Origin: Burkholderiaceae bacterium
GTDB taxonomy: Bacteria; Pseudomonadota; Gammaproteobacteria; Burkholderiales; Burkholderiaceae_E
NCBI GenBank assembly: GCA_016710525.1
Contig: JADJVQ010000024.1
Location: 1-64,000 of the forward strand
Length of the DNA stretch: 64,000 nt
Direction of reading: 5' to 3'
Shown one piece after another: positions 35,378 through 45,079 of the stretch; positions within the stretch are counted from its first letter, which is position 1; each line of letters starts with the position of its first letter. Under the pieces are notes generated by a model. It was not told the origin of the DNA and did not search any database. It saw nothing but the letters and a program-made list of their open reading frames with translations. A program made the position numbers and the translations under genes.

Positions 35378-36967
35378 TCATTTCTTGAGCAATGAACCCA
35401 GCACACCGCGGATGATCTCGCGGCCCAGCGATGAGCCGATCGAGCGCGCCGCACTCTTGGCAGCCGCCTCCAGCACCGAATCCTTGCGTCCGCCGCCGCG
35501 CATCATGCCACCGAGCGCGTCCTTCAACGAATCGGGAATCCAGCTGCCCGAGCCGCCGGTCTCGGCGCCTGCGCCCGCGGGGTCGGCGCCGCCGGGCTGG
35601 CCAGCCGGCCCGGCCCGGCCCGCCGTTCCGCCCTGCCCGCCCGCGGCATTGCCGCCCTGAGCGGGGCTGGCGGAGCGCCCCTTGAGACGCTCGAAGGCCG
35701 ACTCGCGATCGACCACGGCTTCGTAGACCCCCGCCACGACCGACGAGGCGATCAGCGCGGCGCGCTCGCCCTCGTCGATCGGCCCGATGCGCGAACACGG
35801 CGGAACCACGAATGCCCGCTCGACGATCCCGGGGCGGCCCTTCTCGTCGAGGAACGACACCAGCGCCTCGCCCACGCCCAGTTCGGTGATCGCCTGCTCG
35901 GCATCGAAGGCCGGGTTCTGGCGCATCGTGCTGGCCGCCGACTTGACGGCCTTCTGGTCGCGCGGCGTGAAGGCGCGCAATGCGTGCTGCACGCGGTTGC
36001 CGAGCTGCCCGAGCACGGTCTCGGGCACATCGAGCGGATTCTGGGTCACGAAATACACGCCCACCCCCTTGGAGCGGATCAGGCGCACCACCTGTTCGAC
36101 TTTTTCGATCAGCGCCTTGGGCGCCTCATTGAACAGCAGGTGGGCCTCGTCGAAGAAGAACACCAGCTTGGGCTTGTCACGGTCGCCGACCTCGGGCAGG
36201 CGCTCGAACAGATCCGACAGCAGCCACAGCAGGAAGGCGGCATACAGGCGCGGCGAATTCAGCAGCTTGTCGGCCGCCAGGATGTTGACCACCCCGTGAC
36301 CGCTGGCGTCGGTCTGGAGCATTTCGTCGAAATTGAGCATCGGCTCGCCGAAGAAGTGGTCGGCCCCCTGGGCATCGAGCGCCAGCAGGCCGCGCTGGAT
36401 CGCACCGATCGAGGCCGCCGACACATTGCCGTACTCGGTGGTGAAGTCCTTCGCGTTGTCGCCCACGAACTGCAGCATCGCGCGCAGATCCTTGGCATCC
36501 AGCAGCAGCAGCCCGCGCTCGTCGGCCAGCTTGAACACCAGGTGCAGCACGCCTTCCTGGGTTTCATTCAGCCCGAGCATGCGCGACAGCAGCAGCGGGC
36601 CCATGTCGGACACCGTGGCCCGCAGCGGATGGCCCTTCTCGCCGAACACATCCCACAAGGTGACGGGCGCCGCCTTGAACACCGGCGTGTCCAGGCGCAG
36701 GCGCTGCAGCCGTTCGGTCAGGCGGGCGCTGGGCGCGCCGGCCTGCGAGATGCCGGTCAGGTCGCCCTTGACGTCGGCCATGAAGACCGGCACGCCGGCC
36801 TCCGAAAACCGCTCGGCCATCACCTGCAGGGTGACGGTCTTGCCGGTGCCGGTGGCGCCGGTGATCAGGCCGTGGCGATTGGCCAGGGCCGGCAGCAGGC
36901 AAAGCTCGGTCAGCGCACGGTCGGCTTGCGCAGGGACGACAACCGCGATCTTCAGGGGTTCGGGCAT
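35378..36967 (-). CDS. HerA-like ATPase, DUF853 (YjgR) family
   Basis: A 529-residue FtsK/HerA-superfamily ATPase: Walker A GATGTGKTVT (about 37-46), Walker B LVFFFDEAHLLF and the conserved GGVG-like RSKGVGVYFVTQNPLDVP. A Gly/Ala-rich low-complexity linker (about 455-490) precedes a C-terminal helix-rich segment (AAKSAARSIGSSLGREIIRGVLGSLL) typical of the family. Function in cells is unclear. It precedes the cyclophilin lipoprotein. Confidence 0.9.
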   Translation of the reverse strand: MPEPLKIAVVVPAQADRALTELCLLPALANRHGLITGATGTGKTVTLQVMAERFSEAGVPVFMADVKGDLTGISQAGAPSARLTERLQRLRLDTPVFKAAPVTLWDVFGEKGHPLRATVSDMGPLLLSRMLGLNETQEGVLHLVFKLADERGLLLLDAKDLRAMLQFVGDNAKDFTTEYGNVSAASIGAIQRGLLALDAQGADHFFGEPMLNFDEMLQTDASGHGVVNILAADKLLNSPRLYAAFLLWLLSDLFERLPEVGDRDKPKLVFFFDEAHLLFNEAPKALIEKVEQVVRLIRSKGVGVYFVTQNPLDVPETVLGQLGNRVQHALRAFTPRDQKAVKSAASTMRQNPAFDAEQAITELGVGEALVSFLDEKGRPGIVERAFVVPPCSRIGPIDEGERAALIASSVVAGVYEAVVDRESAFERLKGRSASPAQGGNAAGGQGGTAGRAGPAGQPGGADPAGAGAETGGSGSWIPDSLKDALGGMMRGGGRKDSVLEAAAKSAARSIGSSLGREIIRGVLGSLLKK

Positions 36968-37138
36968 GACGGCTCGGTTGGGCAAAGGGAAAACGAGGAA
37001 GGAAATCTCGAGACTGAGGCCGACGCGAACGGGACGCAGCGGATGGGGCGAAACGGACCACGGAACCCGGCACGGACCGAACGGCATCCGGCAGCCGCAT
37101 CGGCGATCGGCCCGCCGGAGACGCTCGGACACGAATGA

Positions 37139-37144
37139 TAGAAT
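37139..37144 (+). promoter_or_regulatory. possible -10 box upstream of yebC
   Basis: TAGAAT, 75 bases before yebC, in GC-rich surroundings; no convincing -35 partner. Could drive the yebC-to-rng operon. Confidence 0.35.
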
Positions 37145-37218
37145 CCGCCCCTTCCCCTCGAATATTCGACCACGCCGCCTGCGCCCCGCGCAAGCGTGCG
37201 GCCCCGGAGATCACCGCC

Positions 37219-37953
37219 ATGGCTGGCCATTCCAAATGGGCCAATATCCAGCATCGCAAGAACCGCCAGGACGAGAAGCGCGGCAAGCTGTTCACGCGCA
37301 TCATCAAGGAAATCACCGTCGCCGCCAAACTCGGCGGAGGTGATGCCAACATCAATCCGCGCCTGCGGCTGGCGATGGACAAGGCGTCCGATGCCAACAT
37401 GCCCAAAGACCGCGTCAACAACGCCGTCCAGAAGGGCGTCGGCGGGCTCGAGGGCGTCAACTACGAAGAAATCCGCTACGAAGGCTACGGCATCGGCGGC
37501 GCGGCGATCATCGTCGACTGCCTGACCGACAACCGCACCCGCACCGTGGCCGAGATCCGGCACGCCTTCTCCAAGAACGGCGGCAACCTGGGCACCGACG
37601 GCTCGGTGGCGTTCCTGTTCCGTCATTGCGGGCAGTTCCTGTTCGCGCCCGGCACCTCGGAAGACAAGGTCATGGAGGTCGCCATCGACGCCGGCGCCGA
37701 TGACGTCGTCAGCGACGACGAGGGCGGCATCGAGGTGCTGTGCGCGCCGCACGATTTCCGCGCGGTCAAGCAGGCGCTCGAAGCGGCGGGACTGAAGGCC
37801 GAAGTGGCCGAAATCACCATGAAGCCAGCCACCGAAACCGAGTTCCACGGCGACGACGCCGTCAGAATGCAAAAGCTGCTGGACGCCCTCGAAAACCTCG
37901 ACGACGTGCAGCAGGTGTACACCAACGCGGTGATCGACGAGGGCGGGCAGTGA
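37219..37953 (+). CDS. yebC: YebC/PmpR family protein
   Basis: A 244-residue protein of normal length with the invariant start MAGHSKWANIQHRK and the segments GGGDANINPRLRLAM and GNLGTDGSVAFLF. YebC family members bind DNA or, for some, ribosomes stalled at proline-rich sequences. First gene of the housekeeping block; purD follows with a GTGA overlap. Confidence 0.97.
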   Translation: MAGHSKWANIQHRKNRQDEKRGKLFTRIIKEITVAAKLGGGDANINPRLRLAMDKASDANMPKDRVNNAVQKGVGGLEGVNYEEIRYEGYGIGGAAIIVDCLTDNRTRTVAEIRHAFSKNGGNLGTDGSVAFLFRHCGQFLFAPGTSEDKVMEVAIDAGADDVVSDDEGGIEVLCAPHDFRAVKQALEAAGLKAEVAEITMKPATETEFHGDDAVRMQKLLDALENLDDVQQVYTNAVIDEGGQ

Positions 37954-39236
37954 AAGTACTCGTGGTCGGATCGGGTGGGCGCGAGCACGCGCTGGCCTGG
38001 CGGCTGGCGCAGTCGCCACGCGTGCAGACGGTGTACGTCGCACCGGGCAACGCCGGCACCGCCCGCGATGCGGGCCTGCAGAATGTGCCGATCACCGACA
38101 TCGGCGAGCTGGCGGATTTCGCCGCCGCCCAGTCGGTCGGCTTCACCGTGGTCGGGCCCGAAGGCCCCCTGGCCGCGGGCATCGTCGATACCTTCCGCGA
38201 GCGCGGATTGCGCATTTTCGGGCCGACCCGCGAAGCCGCGCAGCTCGAGTCGTCCAAGGACTTCGCCAAGGCCTTCATGAAGCGCCACGGCATTCCCACC
38301 GCCGACTTTGAAACCTTCACCGACGCGGCAGCCGCGCACGCCTATCTCGACGAGCGTGGCGCGCCCATCGTCATCAAGGCCGACGGACTGGCCGCGGGCA
38401 AGGGCGTCGTGGTCGCCACCTCGCTGCAGCAGGCCCACGAGGCTGTCGACGCCATGCTGGTCGACAACCGCATGGGCTCGGCCGGCGCCCGCGTGGTCAT
38501 CGAAGACTTCCTGAGCGGCGAAGAAGCCAGCTTCATCGTGCTGGTCGATGGCCGCCACGTGCTGCCGCTGGCCACCAGCCAGGACCACAAGCGCCTGCTC
38601 GACGGCGACGCGGGCCCCAACACCGGCGGCATGGGCGCTTATTCGCCGGCCCCGGTGGTCACGCCGCGCATTCATGCCCGCGTGCTGCGCGAGATCATCA
38701 TGCCCACCGTCACCGGCATGGCGCGCGACGGCATCACCTTCACCGGCTTCCTGTACGCCGGGCTGATGATCGACGATCAGGGCAACCCGCGCACGCTCGA
38801 GTTCAACTGCCGCATGGGCGACCCCGAGACCCAGCCGATCATGGCGCGCATCAAGAGCGATCTGGCCGAAGTGTTCGAGCTCGCCATCGACGGCCACCTC
38901 GATCGCGCCGACATCGCCTGGGATCGGCGCACCGCGCTGGGCGTGGTGATGGCCGCCGCGGGCTACCCGGACGACCCGCGCCGCGGCGATGCGATCGAGG
39001 GCCTGCCGGCCGATGGCAATGGCCAGCGCGACGACGCGCTGGTCTTTCACGCCGGCACCATCGAGCAGGACGGCAAGGTGCTCACCAACGGCGGGCGCGT
39101 GCTGTGCGTCACCGCGCTGGGCGATTCGATCAAGATCGCCCAGTCGGCGGCTTACCAGTGTGCGCAGGGCATCCGTTTTCCCGGCATGCAATACCGGCGC
39201 GACATCGGGCACCGCGCGCTGTCGCGCAAACGCTGA
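37950..39236 (+). CDS. purD: phosphoribosylamine-glycine ligase
   Basis: A 428-residue GAR synthetase, the second step of purine synthesis. N-terminal MKVLVVGSGGREHALAWRLAQS, ATP-grasp loop IKADGLAAGKGVVVA, GPNTGGMGAYSPAP and the metal-binding LEFNCRMGDPETQ are all intact. The GTG start overlaps the yebC stop. Confidence 0.98.
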   Translation: MKVLVVGSGGREHALAWRLAQSPRVQTVYVAPGNAGTARDAGLQNVPITDIGELADFAAAQSVGFTVVGPEGPLAAGIVDTFRERGLRIFGPTREAAQLESSKDFAKAFMKRHGIPTADFETFTDAAAAHAYLDERGAPIVIKADGLAAGKGVVVATSLQQAHEAVDAMLVDNRMGSAGARVVIEDFLSGEEASFIVLVDGRHVLPLATSQDHKRLLDGDAGPNTGGMGAYSPAPVVTPRIHARVLREIIMPTVTGMARDGITFTGFLYAGLMIDDQGNPRTLEFNCRMGDPETQPIMARIKSDLAEVFELAIDGHLDRADIAWDRRTALGVVMAAAGYPDDPRRGDAIEGLPADGNGQRDDALVFHAGTIEQDGKVLTNGGRVLCVTALGDSIKIAQSAAYQCAQGIRFPGMQYRRDIGHRALSRKR

Positions 39237-39245
39237 AGGATCGCG

Positions 39246-40166
39246 ATGAACGCGCCTCCGGTTCAAGCCAGCGCGGTGCGCAGCTGGCTGCTGTCCCTGC
39301 AAGCCTCGATCGTCGCCGGTCTCGAAGGGCTCGACGGCCAGGCCTTCGCCACCGACCAGTGGGAGCGCCCGGGCGGCGGCGGCGGCCTGTCGCGCGTGAT
39401 CGAGAACGGCAACGTGCTCGAGCGCGGCGGCGTGCTGTTCTCGCACGTCACCGGCCCGGCATTGCCTGCCAGCGCCAGCGCGCATCGGCCGGCCCTGGCC
39501 GGGCGGCCCTTCGAAGCCATGGGGGTCTCGCTGGTCCTGCATCCGCGCAACCCGTACATCCCCACCGTGCACCTGAACGTGCGCTTTTTCATCGCCTACC
39601 CCGCGGCGGGAACGGCCGACGAGCCGGTCTGGTGGTTCGGCGGCGGCATGGACCTCACGCCCTACTACGGTTTCGAACAAGACGCCGTGCACTTCCATGC
39701 GGTGTGCCGCGATGCGCTGGCGCCCTTCGGCCCGCAGTTCCACCCGCGCTTCAAGCAATGGTGCGACGAGTATTTTTTCCTCAAGCATCGAAACGAGCCG
39801 CGCGGCGTGGGCGGCCTGTTCTTCGACGACCTCAGCGAGCCCGGCTTCCAGGATTCCTTTGCCCTGACACGCAGTGTCGGCGAACACTTCCTGCAGGCCT
39901 GGCTGCCGATCGCACAGCGCCATCGCGACGATCCCTATACCGAGCGCGAGCGCAATTTCCAGTGCTATCGGCGCGGCCGCTACGTCGAGTTCAACCTGGT
40001 GTTCGATCGCGGCACGCTGTTCGGCCTGCAGTCGGGCGGGCGCACCGAATCGATCCTGGTGTCGATGCCGCCGGTGGTGCACTGGCGCTACGACTGGAAG
40101 CCCGAACCCGACACCCCGGAAGCACGTCTGTACACCGACTTCCTGCGGCCGCGAGACTGGGTTTGA
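39246..40166 (+). CDS. hemF: oxygen-dependent coproporphyrinogen-III oxidase
   Basis: A 306-residue aerobic coproporphyrinogen oxidase of haem synthesis. Diagnostic motifs: SRVIENGNVLERGGVLFSHV, WWFGGGMDLTPYY, GVGGLFFDDL and the C-terminal ESILVSMPPVVHWRYDW. Full length; 9 bases after purD. Confidence 0.98.
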   Translation: MNAPPVQASAVRSWLLSLQASIVAGLEGLDGQAFATDQWERPGGGGGLSRVIENGNVLERGGVLFSHVTGPALPASASAHRPALAGRPFEAMGVSLVLHPRNPYIPTVHLNVRFFIAYPAAGTADEPVWWFGGGMDLTPYYGFEQDAVHFHAVCRDALAPFGPQFHPRFKQWCDEYFFLKHRNEPRGVGGLFFDDLSEPGFQDSFALTRSVGEHFLQAWLPIAQRHRDDPYTERERNFQCYRRGRYVEFNLVFDRGTLFGLQSGGRTESILVSMPPVVHWRYDWKPEPDTPEARLYTDFLRPRDWV

Positions 40167-40197
40167 CGCCGGGCAGCCACACGCCGGTGCGCCGCGC

Positions 40198-40860
40198 ATG
40201 ACCCGTCGGCGCCTGGGCTTGCTGGGCGGCACCTTCGACCCGGTCCACGTCGGTCACCTGGCCCTGGCGCGCAGCGCCTGCGTGGCCTTCCGCCTCGACG
40301 AACTGCGGCTGATGCCCACCGGCGCGCCCTGGCAGAAGAGCGGTGTCATCGCGTCCCCGGCCCAGCGCCTGGCCATGCTGCGGCTCGCGATCGCCGACGA
40401 TCCGCGCCTGCGGGCGGATGCCCGCGAGGTCGAGCGTGCCGGGCCGACCTACACGGTGGACACCCTGGCCGAGATGCGCGCGGAGCTCGGCCCCGACGTG
40501 TCGCTGATCCTCATCCTGGGCAGCGACCAGCTGCGCAACCTGGCGTCCTGGCATCGCTGGCGCGAGCTGCTCCAGCATGCCCATCTGGCCTGCACGCAAC
40601 GCGAGCAAGTGCCGCTGGCCGACCTGCCCGCGCCGGTCGAGGCACTGGTGCAGGCCCACGGCGCGCAGTCCCTGCCCGATGCGCCGGCCGGCTCGATCGT
40701 GTTCTTCACGATGCCGCCGGTGCCGGTGTCGGCCACTGCGTTGCGGCAGGCGCTGGCCCGCGGCGAACGTCCGGCCGAGTTGGTCCCGCCGGCGGTTCTC
40801 GACTATATTGAAGCAGCAAACCTATACGGAGCCGGAACCGGTGGCTCCGGTCACGACTGA
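40198..40860 (+). CDS. nadD: nicotinate-nucleotide adenylyltransferase
   Basis: A 220-residue NaMN adenylyltransferase of NAD synthesis: GGTFDPVHVGHL nucleotide-binding motif at residues 10-21, LMPTGAPWQK, and the ISxT-type motif as VSATALRQAL near the end. The last residues (YGAGTGGSGHD) extend past the usual stop. rsfS follows after four bases. Confidence 0.96.
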   Translation: MTRRRLGLLGGTFDPVHVGHLALARSACVAFRLDELRLMPTGAPWQKSGVIASPAQRLAMLRLAIADDPRLRADAREVERAGPTYTVDTLAEMRAELGPDVSLILILGSDQLRNLASWHRWRELLQHAHLACTQREQVPLADLPAPVEALVQAHGAQSLPDAPAGSIVFFTMPPVPVSATALRQALARGERPAELVPPAVLDYIEAANLYGAGTGGSGHD

Positions 40861-40864
40861 ACGC

Positions 40865-41530
40865 ATGGATCTACGAAAACTGCAACGCATCGTCATCGAC
40901 GCCCTGGAAGACATCAAGGGCCAGGACATCCGTGTCTACGACACCACGTCCGTCACCGACCTCTTCGACCGCGTGGTCATGGTCAGCGGCACCTCCAACC
41001 GCCAGACCCGCTCGATGGCCTCGCACGTCCGCGACAAGGTCAAACAGGCCGGTGGCCACGTCATCTCCGTCGAGGGTGAAGAAACCGGCGAGTGGGTGCT
41101 GGTCGACCTGGGCGACGTCGTCGTGCACGTGATGCAACCGGCCATCCGCGCCTACTACAACCTCGAAGAGCTCTGGGGCGGCAAGCCCGTGCGCGTCAAG
41201 CTGGGCGCACCGGCCGGTTCGTCGCACGCCAAGGCGTCCGAGCCCGAACCCGACGACGACGACGACCTGCCTGCCGCGGCGCCCGCCAAGCGCGCCCCGT
41301 CCCGCAAGCCGAAGGCCCCTGTGGCAGCAGCCGCGGCCCCCGTTTCGTCGAGTGCGCCGGCGCGCAAACCCCGGGCTGCCTCGGATGGCAAACCGCGCGC
41401 CGCGTCGGCCAAGCCGGCGTCGGCCAAGGCGCGTTCAGCCAAGCCTTCCTCGGCCAAGCCCGGCGCACCGGCTCGCAAGCCGCGTGCGCCGCGCGCGGCC
41501 AAGGCCCCCGCCAGTCCGCGCGCGGGCTGA
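40865..41530 (+). CDS. rsfS: ribosome silencing factor RsfS with long basic tail
   Basis: Residues 1-115 are a normal RsfS (DUF143) domain, which binds ribosomal protein uL14 and blocks subunit joining (VYDTTSVTDLFDRVVMVSGTSNRQTRSMA, EWVLVDLGDVVVHVM). Residues about 125-221 are a low-complexity Ala/Lys/Pro/Ser tail with repeated SAKP, PARKPRA and KPRAA elements, resembling histone H1-like C-termini. A short acidic run (EPDDDDD) separates the two. RsfS is usually about 105-130 residues, so nearly half is extension. Confidence 0.95.
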   Translation: MDLRKLQRIVIDALEDIKGQDIRVYDTTSVTDLFDRVVMVSGTSNRQTRSMASHVRDKVKQAGGHVISVEGEETGEWVLVDLGDVVVHVMQPAIRAYYNLEELWGGKPVRVKLGAPAGSSHAKASEPEPDDDDDLPAAAPAKRAPSRKPKAPVAAAAAPVSSSAPARKPRAASDGKPRAASAKPASAKARSAKPSSAKPGAPARKPRAPRAAKAPASPRAG

Positions 41531-41611
41531 TCGCCCGGCGGGCCGCCACTCCCGGATTCGGGCAGACGGCCACGCCGCGCGAATGCGACTGATTTCGCGC
41601 CCGCCCATCGC

Positions 41612-42082
41612 ATGCTGATCCGAGTCCTTGCCGTCGGCACCCGCATGCCGGCCTGGGTCGATCAGGCGGTCTCCGAATACAGCGCGCGAATGCCCGCCGA
41701 GATGCGGGTGGAGTGGCGCGAGATCAAGGCCGAAACCCGGACCGGGGCGGGCAGCGCCGCCTCCTGGATGAGCCGCGAAGCCGCACGCCTGCGGGCGGCG
41801 GTGCCGGAAGGCGCACGTTGCGTGGCGCTCGACGAGCAGGGTGCCGACCTCGATACGCGCGGCTTCGCCGCACGGATGGACGCCTGGCGCCAGGAGTTTC
41901 GCGCGGTGGCCCTGGTCATCGGCGGTCCGGACGGCCTGGACCCCGCCCTGAAACGCGACTGCGCCGAACGCCTGCGCCTGTCCAGCCTCACTCTGGCGCA
42001 CCCGCTGGTGCGCATCGTGCTGGCCGAGCAGATCTACCGCGGCTGGTCGCTGCTGAGCGGCCACCCCTACCATCGCCCATGA
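41612..42082 (+). CDS. rlmH: 23S rRNA (pseudouridine1915-N3)-methyltransferase
   Basis: A 156-residue SPOUT methyltransferase. C-terminal knot region LVIGGPDGLD, SLTLAHPLVRIVLAEQIYRGWSLLSGHPYHR is the family signature. Usual length and position downstream of rsfS. Confidence 0.98.
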   Translation: MLIRVLAVGTRMPAWVDQAVSEYSARMPAEMRVEWREIKAETRTGAGSAASWMSREAARLRAAVPEGARCVALDEQGADLDTRGFAARMDAWRQEFRAVALVIGGPDGLDPALKRDCAERLRLSSLTLAHPLVRIVLAEQIYRGWSLLSGHPYHRP

Positions 42083-42732
42083 CCCAGACCGCGCCCGCTC
42101 CCCTTTCGTCCCCGTTCATCTATCTGGCCTCCAAGAGCCCCCGGCGCCAGGAGCTGCTGCGCCAGATCGGCATCGACTTCCGGCTGCTGCTGCCGCAGGA
42201 CCATGAGGATGCCGAAGCACTCGAAGCCACCCGGGTCGGCGAAGCGCCGGCCAGCTATGTGAAGCGGGTCGTGCTGGCCAAGCTCGAAGCCGCCCGCGCG
42301 CGGCTCGCCCGCCTGGCCCTGCCCGAGGCGCCGGTGCTGTCGGCCGACACCACGGTCGCGCTCGGCGGCACCTTGCTGGGCAAACCGGCCGATGCCGCGC
42401 AGGCCGCATCGATGCTTTCGCGGCTGTCGGGTCGCACGCACCGGGTGCTCACCGCCGTGGCCGTGGGCGATGCGCGCCACACCGACTGGGTGGTGCAGGT
42501 GTCGCGGGTCAGCTTCGCCCGGCTGTCGGCCGCCGAGATCGACACCTACGTGGCGGGCGGCGAACCGTACGACAAAGCGGGCGGCTACGGCATCCAGGGA
42601 GCGGCGGGCGCCTTCGTGCGAAAAATCGAAGGCAGCCACTCCGGTATCATGGGTTTACCCCTTCACGAGACCAACCGGCTGGTCCGCAAGGCCCTGGCCC
42701 GTTTCGGGTCCGCATCACCTGCCGGAAACTAA
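42079..42732 (+). CDS. maf: Maf family nucleotide pyrophosphatase
   Basis: A 217-residue Maf/YhdE-type house-cleaning pyrophosphatase (dTTP/UTP): LASKSPRRQELLRQIGIDF, the catalytic LSADTTVAL and the lid region EPYDKAGGYGIQG. Overlaps rlmH by ATGA. Confidence 0.95.
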   Translation: MTQTAPAPLSSPFIYLASKSPRRQELLRQIGIDFRLLLPQDHEDAEALEATRVGEAPASYVKRVVLAKLEAARARLARLALPEAPVLSADTTVALGGTLLGKPADAAQAASMLSRLSGRTHRVLTAVAVGDARHTDWVVQVSRVSFARLSAAEIDTYVAGGEPYDKAGGYGIQGAAGAFVRKIEGSHSGIMGLPLHETNRLVRKALARFGSASPAGN

Positions 42733-42742
42733 TTCCTTGTCC

Positions 42743-44206
42743 ATGACGGAAGAAATCCTCGTCAACCACACCCTGCACGAAACCCGCATCGCGGTCGTGC
42801 AGCAGGGCGTCGTTCAGGAACTGCACATCGAGCGCGCCGCCGCGCGCGGCCTCACCGGCAATGTCTACCTGGGCAAGGTGTCGCGGGTGCTGCCGGGCAT
42901 GCAGTCGGCCTTCATCGACATCGGCCTGGAGCGGGCCGCCTTCCTGCATGTGGCCGATCTGTGGCAGTCGCGCGCGCAGCATGGCGGCTCGGGCCAGCCG
43001 ATGCCGATCGAAAAGGTGCTGTTCGAGGGCCAGCCGCTGCTGGTGCAGGTCATCAAGGACCCGCTGGGCACCAAAGGCGCTCGGCTGTCGACCCAGATCA
43101 GCATCGCCGGGCGACTGCTCGTCTACCTGCCGCAGGATCCGCACATCGGTGTGTCGCAGCGCATCGGCGACGAAAAGGAACGCCAGGCGCTCAAGGAGCG
43201 GCTGCAGGCGGTGCTGGGAGACACCGAAAAGGGCGGCTACATCATCCGCACCTCGGCCGAAGACTGCGACCTGTCCGAACTGGCCACCGACGTCGAGTAC
43301 TTGCGCCTGCGCTGGCAGGGCATTCTGGACGCCAGCCGCCGCCAGCCGGCGCCATCGCTGCTCTACCAGGAGCTGTCGTCGACCCAGCGCATCCTGCGCG
43401 ATGTCGCCAGCGACACCACCGCGGCCATCGTCATCGATTCGCGCGAGGAACTCGGCCGGCTGCAGGAGTTCGCGCGCGTCTACGTGCCGTCGATGCTCGA
43501 ACGGCTGCGCGCGCACACCGGCGACCGCCCATTGTTCGGCCTGCACGCGGTCGAGAACGAAATCGAGAAGGCGCTGGCGCGCCGTGTCGACCTGAAGTCG
43601 GGCGGCTACCTGATCATCGACCAGACCGAAGCGCTGACCACCATCGACGTGAACACCGGCGGCTACATCGGCGGGCGCAATTTCGACGACACGATCTTCA
43701 AGACCAATCTCGAGGCCACCCACTCGATCGCCCGCCAGCTGCGCGTGCGCAACCTGGGCGGCATCATCATCGTCGACTTCATCGACATGAGCGGCAGCGA
43801 GCATCGCGACGCGGTGCTGGCCGAACTGCGCCGCGCCCTGGCGCGCGACCGCACCCGCACCTCGGTCAATGGATTCACCGCACTGGGCCTGGTCGAGCTC
43901 ACCCGCAAGCGCACCCGCGAGTCGCTGGCGCACCTGCTGTGCGAAGCCTGCCCGACCTGCGGCGGGCGCGGCGAAGTCAAGACCGCGCGCACGATCTGCT
44001 ACGAAATCCTGCGCGAGATCCAGCGCGAATCGCGCCAGTTCAATCCGAAGGAATTCCGCATCCTCGCCTCGCAAGGCGTGATCGACCTGTTCCTCGAGGA
44101 AGAGGCGCCGCCATTGGCCGCGCTGTGCGACGCGATCGGCAAGCAGATCTCGCTGCAGGTCGAGACGGCGTATGGGCAGGAGCAGTACGACATCGTGCTG
44201 GTGTAG
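42743..44206 (+). CDS. rng: ribonuclease G
   Basis: A 487-residue RNase E/G-family endoribonuclease: S1-like region GNVYLGKVSRVLPGMQSAFIDIGLERAAFLH, catalytic acidic residues in TTIDVNTGGYIGGRN and VDFIDM, and a zinc-link CPTCGGRG. It lacks the long C-terminal scaffold of RNase E. Processes 16S rRNA 5' ends. Last gene of the block, 10 bases after maf. Confidence 0.97.
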   Translation: MTEEILVNHTLHETRIAVVQQGVVQELHIERAAARGLTGNVYLGKVSRVLPGMQSAFIDIGLERAAFLHVADLWQSRAQHGGSGQPMPIEKVLFEGQPLLVQVIKDPLGTKGARLSTQISIAGRLLVYLPQDPHIGVSQRIGDEKERQALKERLQAVLGDTEKGGYIIRTSAEDCDLSELATDVEYLRLRWQGILDASRRQPAPSLLYQELSSTQRILRDVASDTTAAIVIDSREELGRLQEFARVYVPSMLERLRAHTGDRPLFGLHAVENEIEKALARRVDLKSGGYLIIDQTEALTTIDVNTGGYIGGRNFDDTIFKTNLEATHSIARQLRVRNLGGIIIVDFIDMSGSEHRDAVLAELRRALARDRTRTSVNGFTALGLVELTRKRTRESLAHLLCEACPTCGGRGEVKTARTICYEILREIQRESRQFNPKEFRILASQGVIDLFLEEEAPPLAALCDAIGKQISLQVETAYGQEQYDIVLV

Positions 44207-44230
44207 GCCGTCGCCGGACCGGTGCCCCAC

Positions 44231-45079
44231 CTAGGAGGGCGCCACCACCCGGATCGCGCCTTCGAGGCCGAGCAGCATCGCCCATCCCCACAGCGCGCTG
44301 TAGGCCAGCGCAAACACCGCCAGCGCGGCGCGGGCACGCCGGACCCGCAGCGCGATCAGCACCAGGCCCGCCAGCGGCAGGAATTGCTGCGCATGCAGGC
44401 CGACGAAATGCGCCGGCCGCAGGTCCCCTCCGCCCAGATGCCAGCCCACCACCGGCAGTCCCGCGCCCGCGGGCGGCTGGATGCCGCCCAGCAGGCCGCC
44501 CGCGCCTGCGCCCAGCAGGAAGGTCAGCATCAGGCCCAGCACCACGGCGTCGCGCCATGCGGCCGGCAGATCGCCACGGCCGTGGCGGACGATCTGCCAG
44601 GCCAGCAGCGGCTGGGTGGCCGTCATCGCCAGCGCGCCCGCGCCCATCGCCGAGTACAGGGCCACGTGCACGGCGTTGCTGAAGTTGTAGTGCGAGGCCT
44701 GGCCCAACGAGGCCATCAGCGTGATGTAGACGATCTCGAAGCCGCCGGCCAGCAGGATGGTCCACACCACGACGCGCACCGGCATGCTGTCGCGCCGCTG
44801 CTCGGGCAGCAAGCCGATGAACCATGCCGTGCTGATCGAGAACAAACCCACCGACGCCAGGAACTTCAGCGGTTTGACCCAGACGCTCACGCCGCGCAGG
44901 CTGCGCTCGTCCAGCCCGAGCGCCAGCAGGGCCGGCACCATCGCCAGCCACATCAGCACGGCAAAGCCGGTGAGCAGCGGCTGGCGGGCGAATGCCTCGC
45001 GCAGCCACGGTCTTGGATCGATCGATCGGGCGATGGGTTGCAGCTCGGACATCGGCCGCGCGACAGCTAGGGTTTTCAT
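44231..45079 (-). CDS. hypothetical seven-helix membrane protein
   Basis: A 282-residue polytopic inner-membrane protein with about seven hydrophobic segments. Features include a charged N-terminus, the segment KPLKFLASVGLFSISTAWFIG, and HFVGLHAQQFLPLAGLV with two histidines in or near a membrane helix. I do not recognise a characterised family. Its start codon shares one base with the upstream stop (TGATG), so it is translationally coupled to the ABA4-like gene and belongs to the TetR-controlled operon. Confidence 0.7.
   Translation of the reverse strand: MKTLAVARPMSELQPIARSIDPRPWLREAFARQPLLTGFAVLMWLAMVPALLALGLDERSLRGVSVWVKPLKFLASVGLFSISTAWFIGLLPEQRRDSMPVRVVVWTILLAGGFEIVYITLMASLGQASHYNFSNAVHVALYSAMGAGALAMTATQPLLAWQIVRHGRGDLPAAWRDAVVLGLMLTFLLGAGAGGLLGGIQPPAGAGLPVVGWHLGGGDLRPAHFVGLHAQQFLPLAGLVLIALRVRRARAALAVFALAYSALWGWAMLLGLEGAIRVVAPS

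Noticed and set aside
37623..40232. Long minus-strand open frame opposite purD and hemF
   Set aside because: Both plus-strand genes are unmistakable; this is a shadow.
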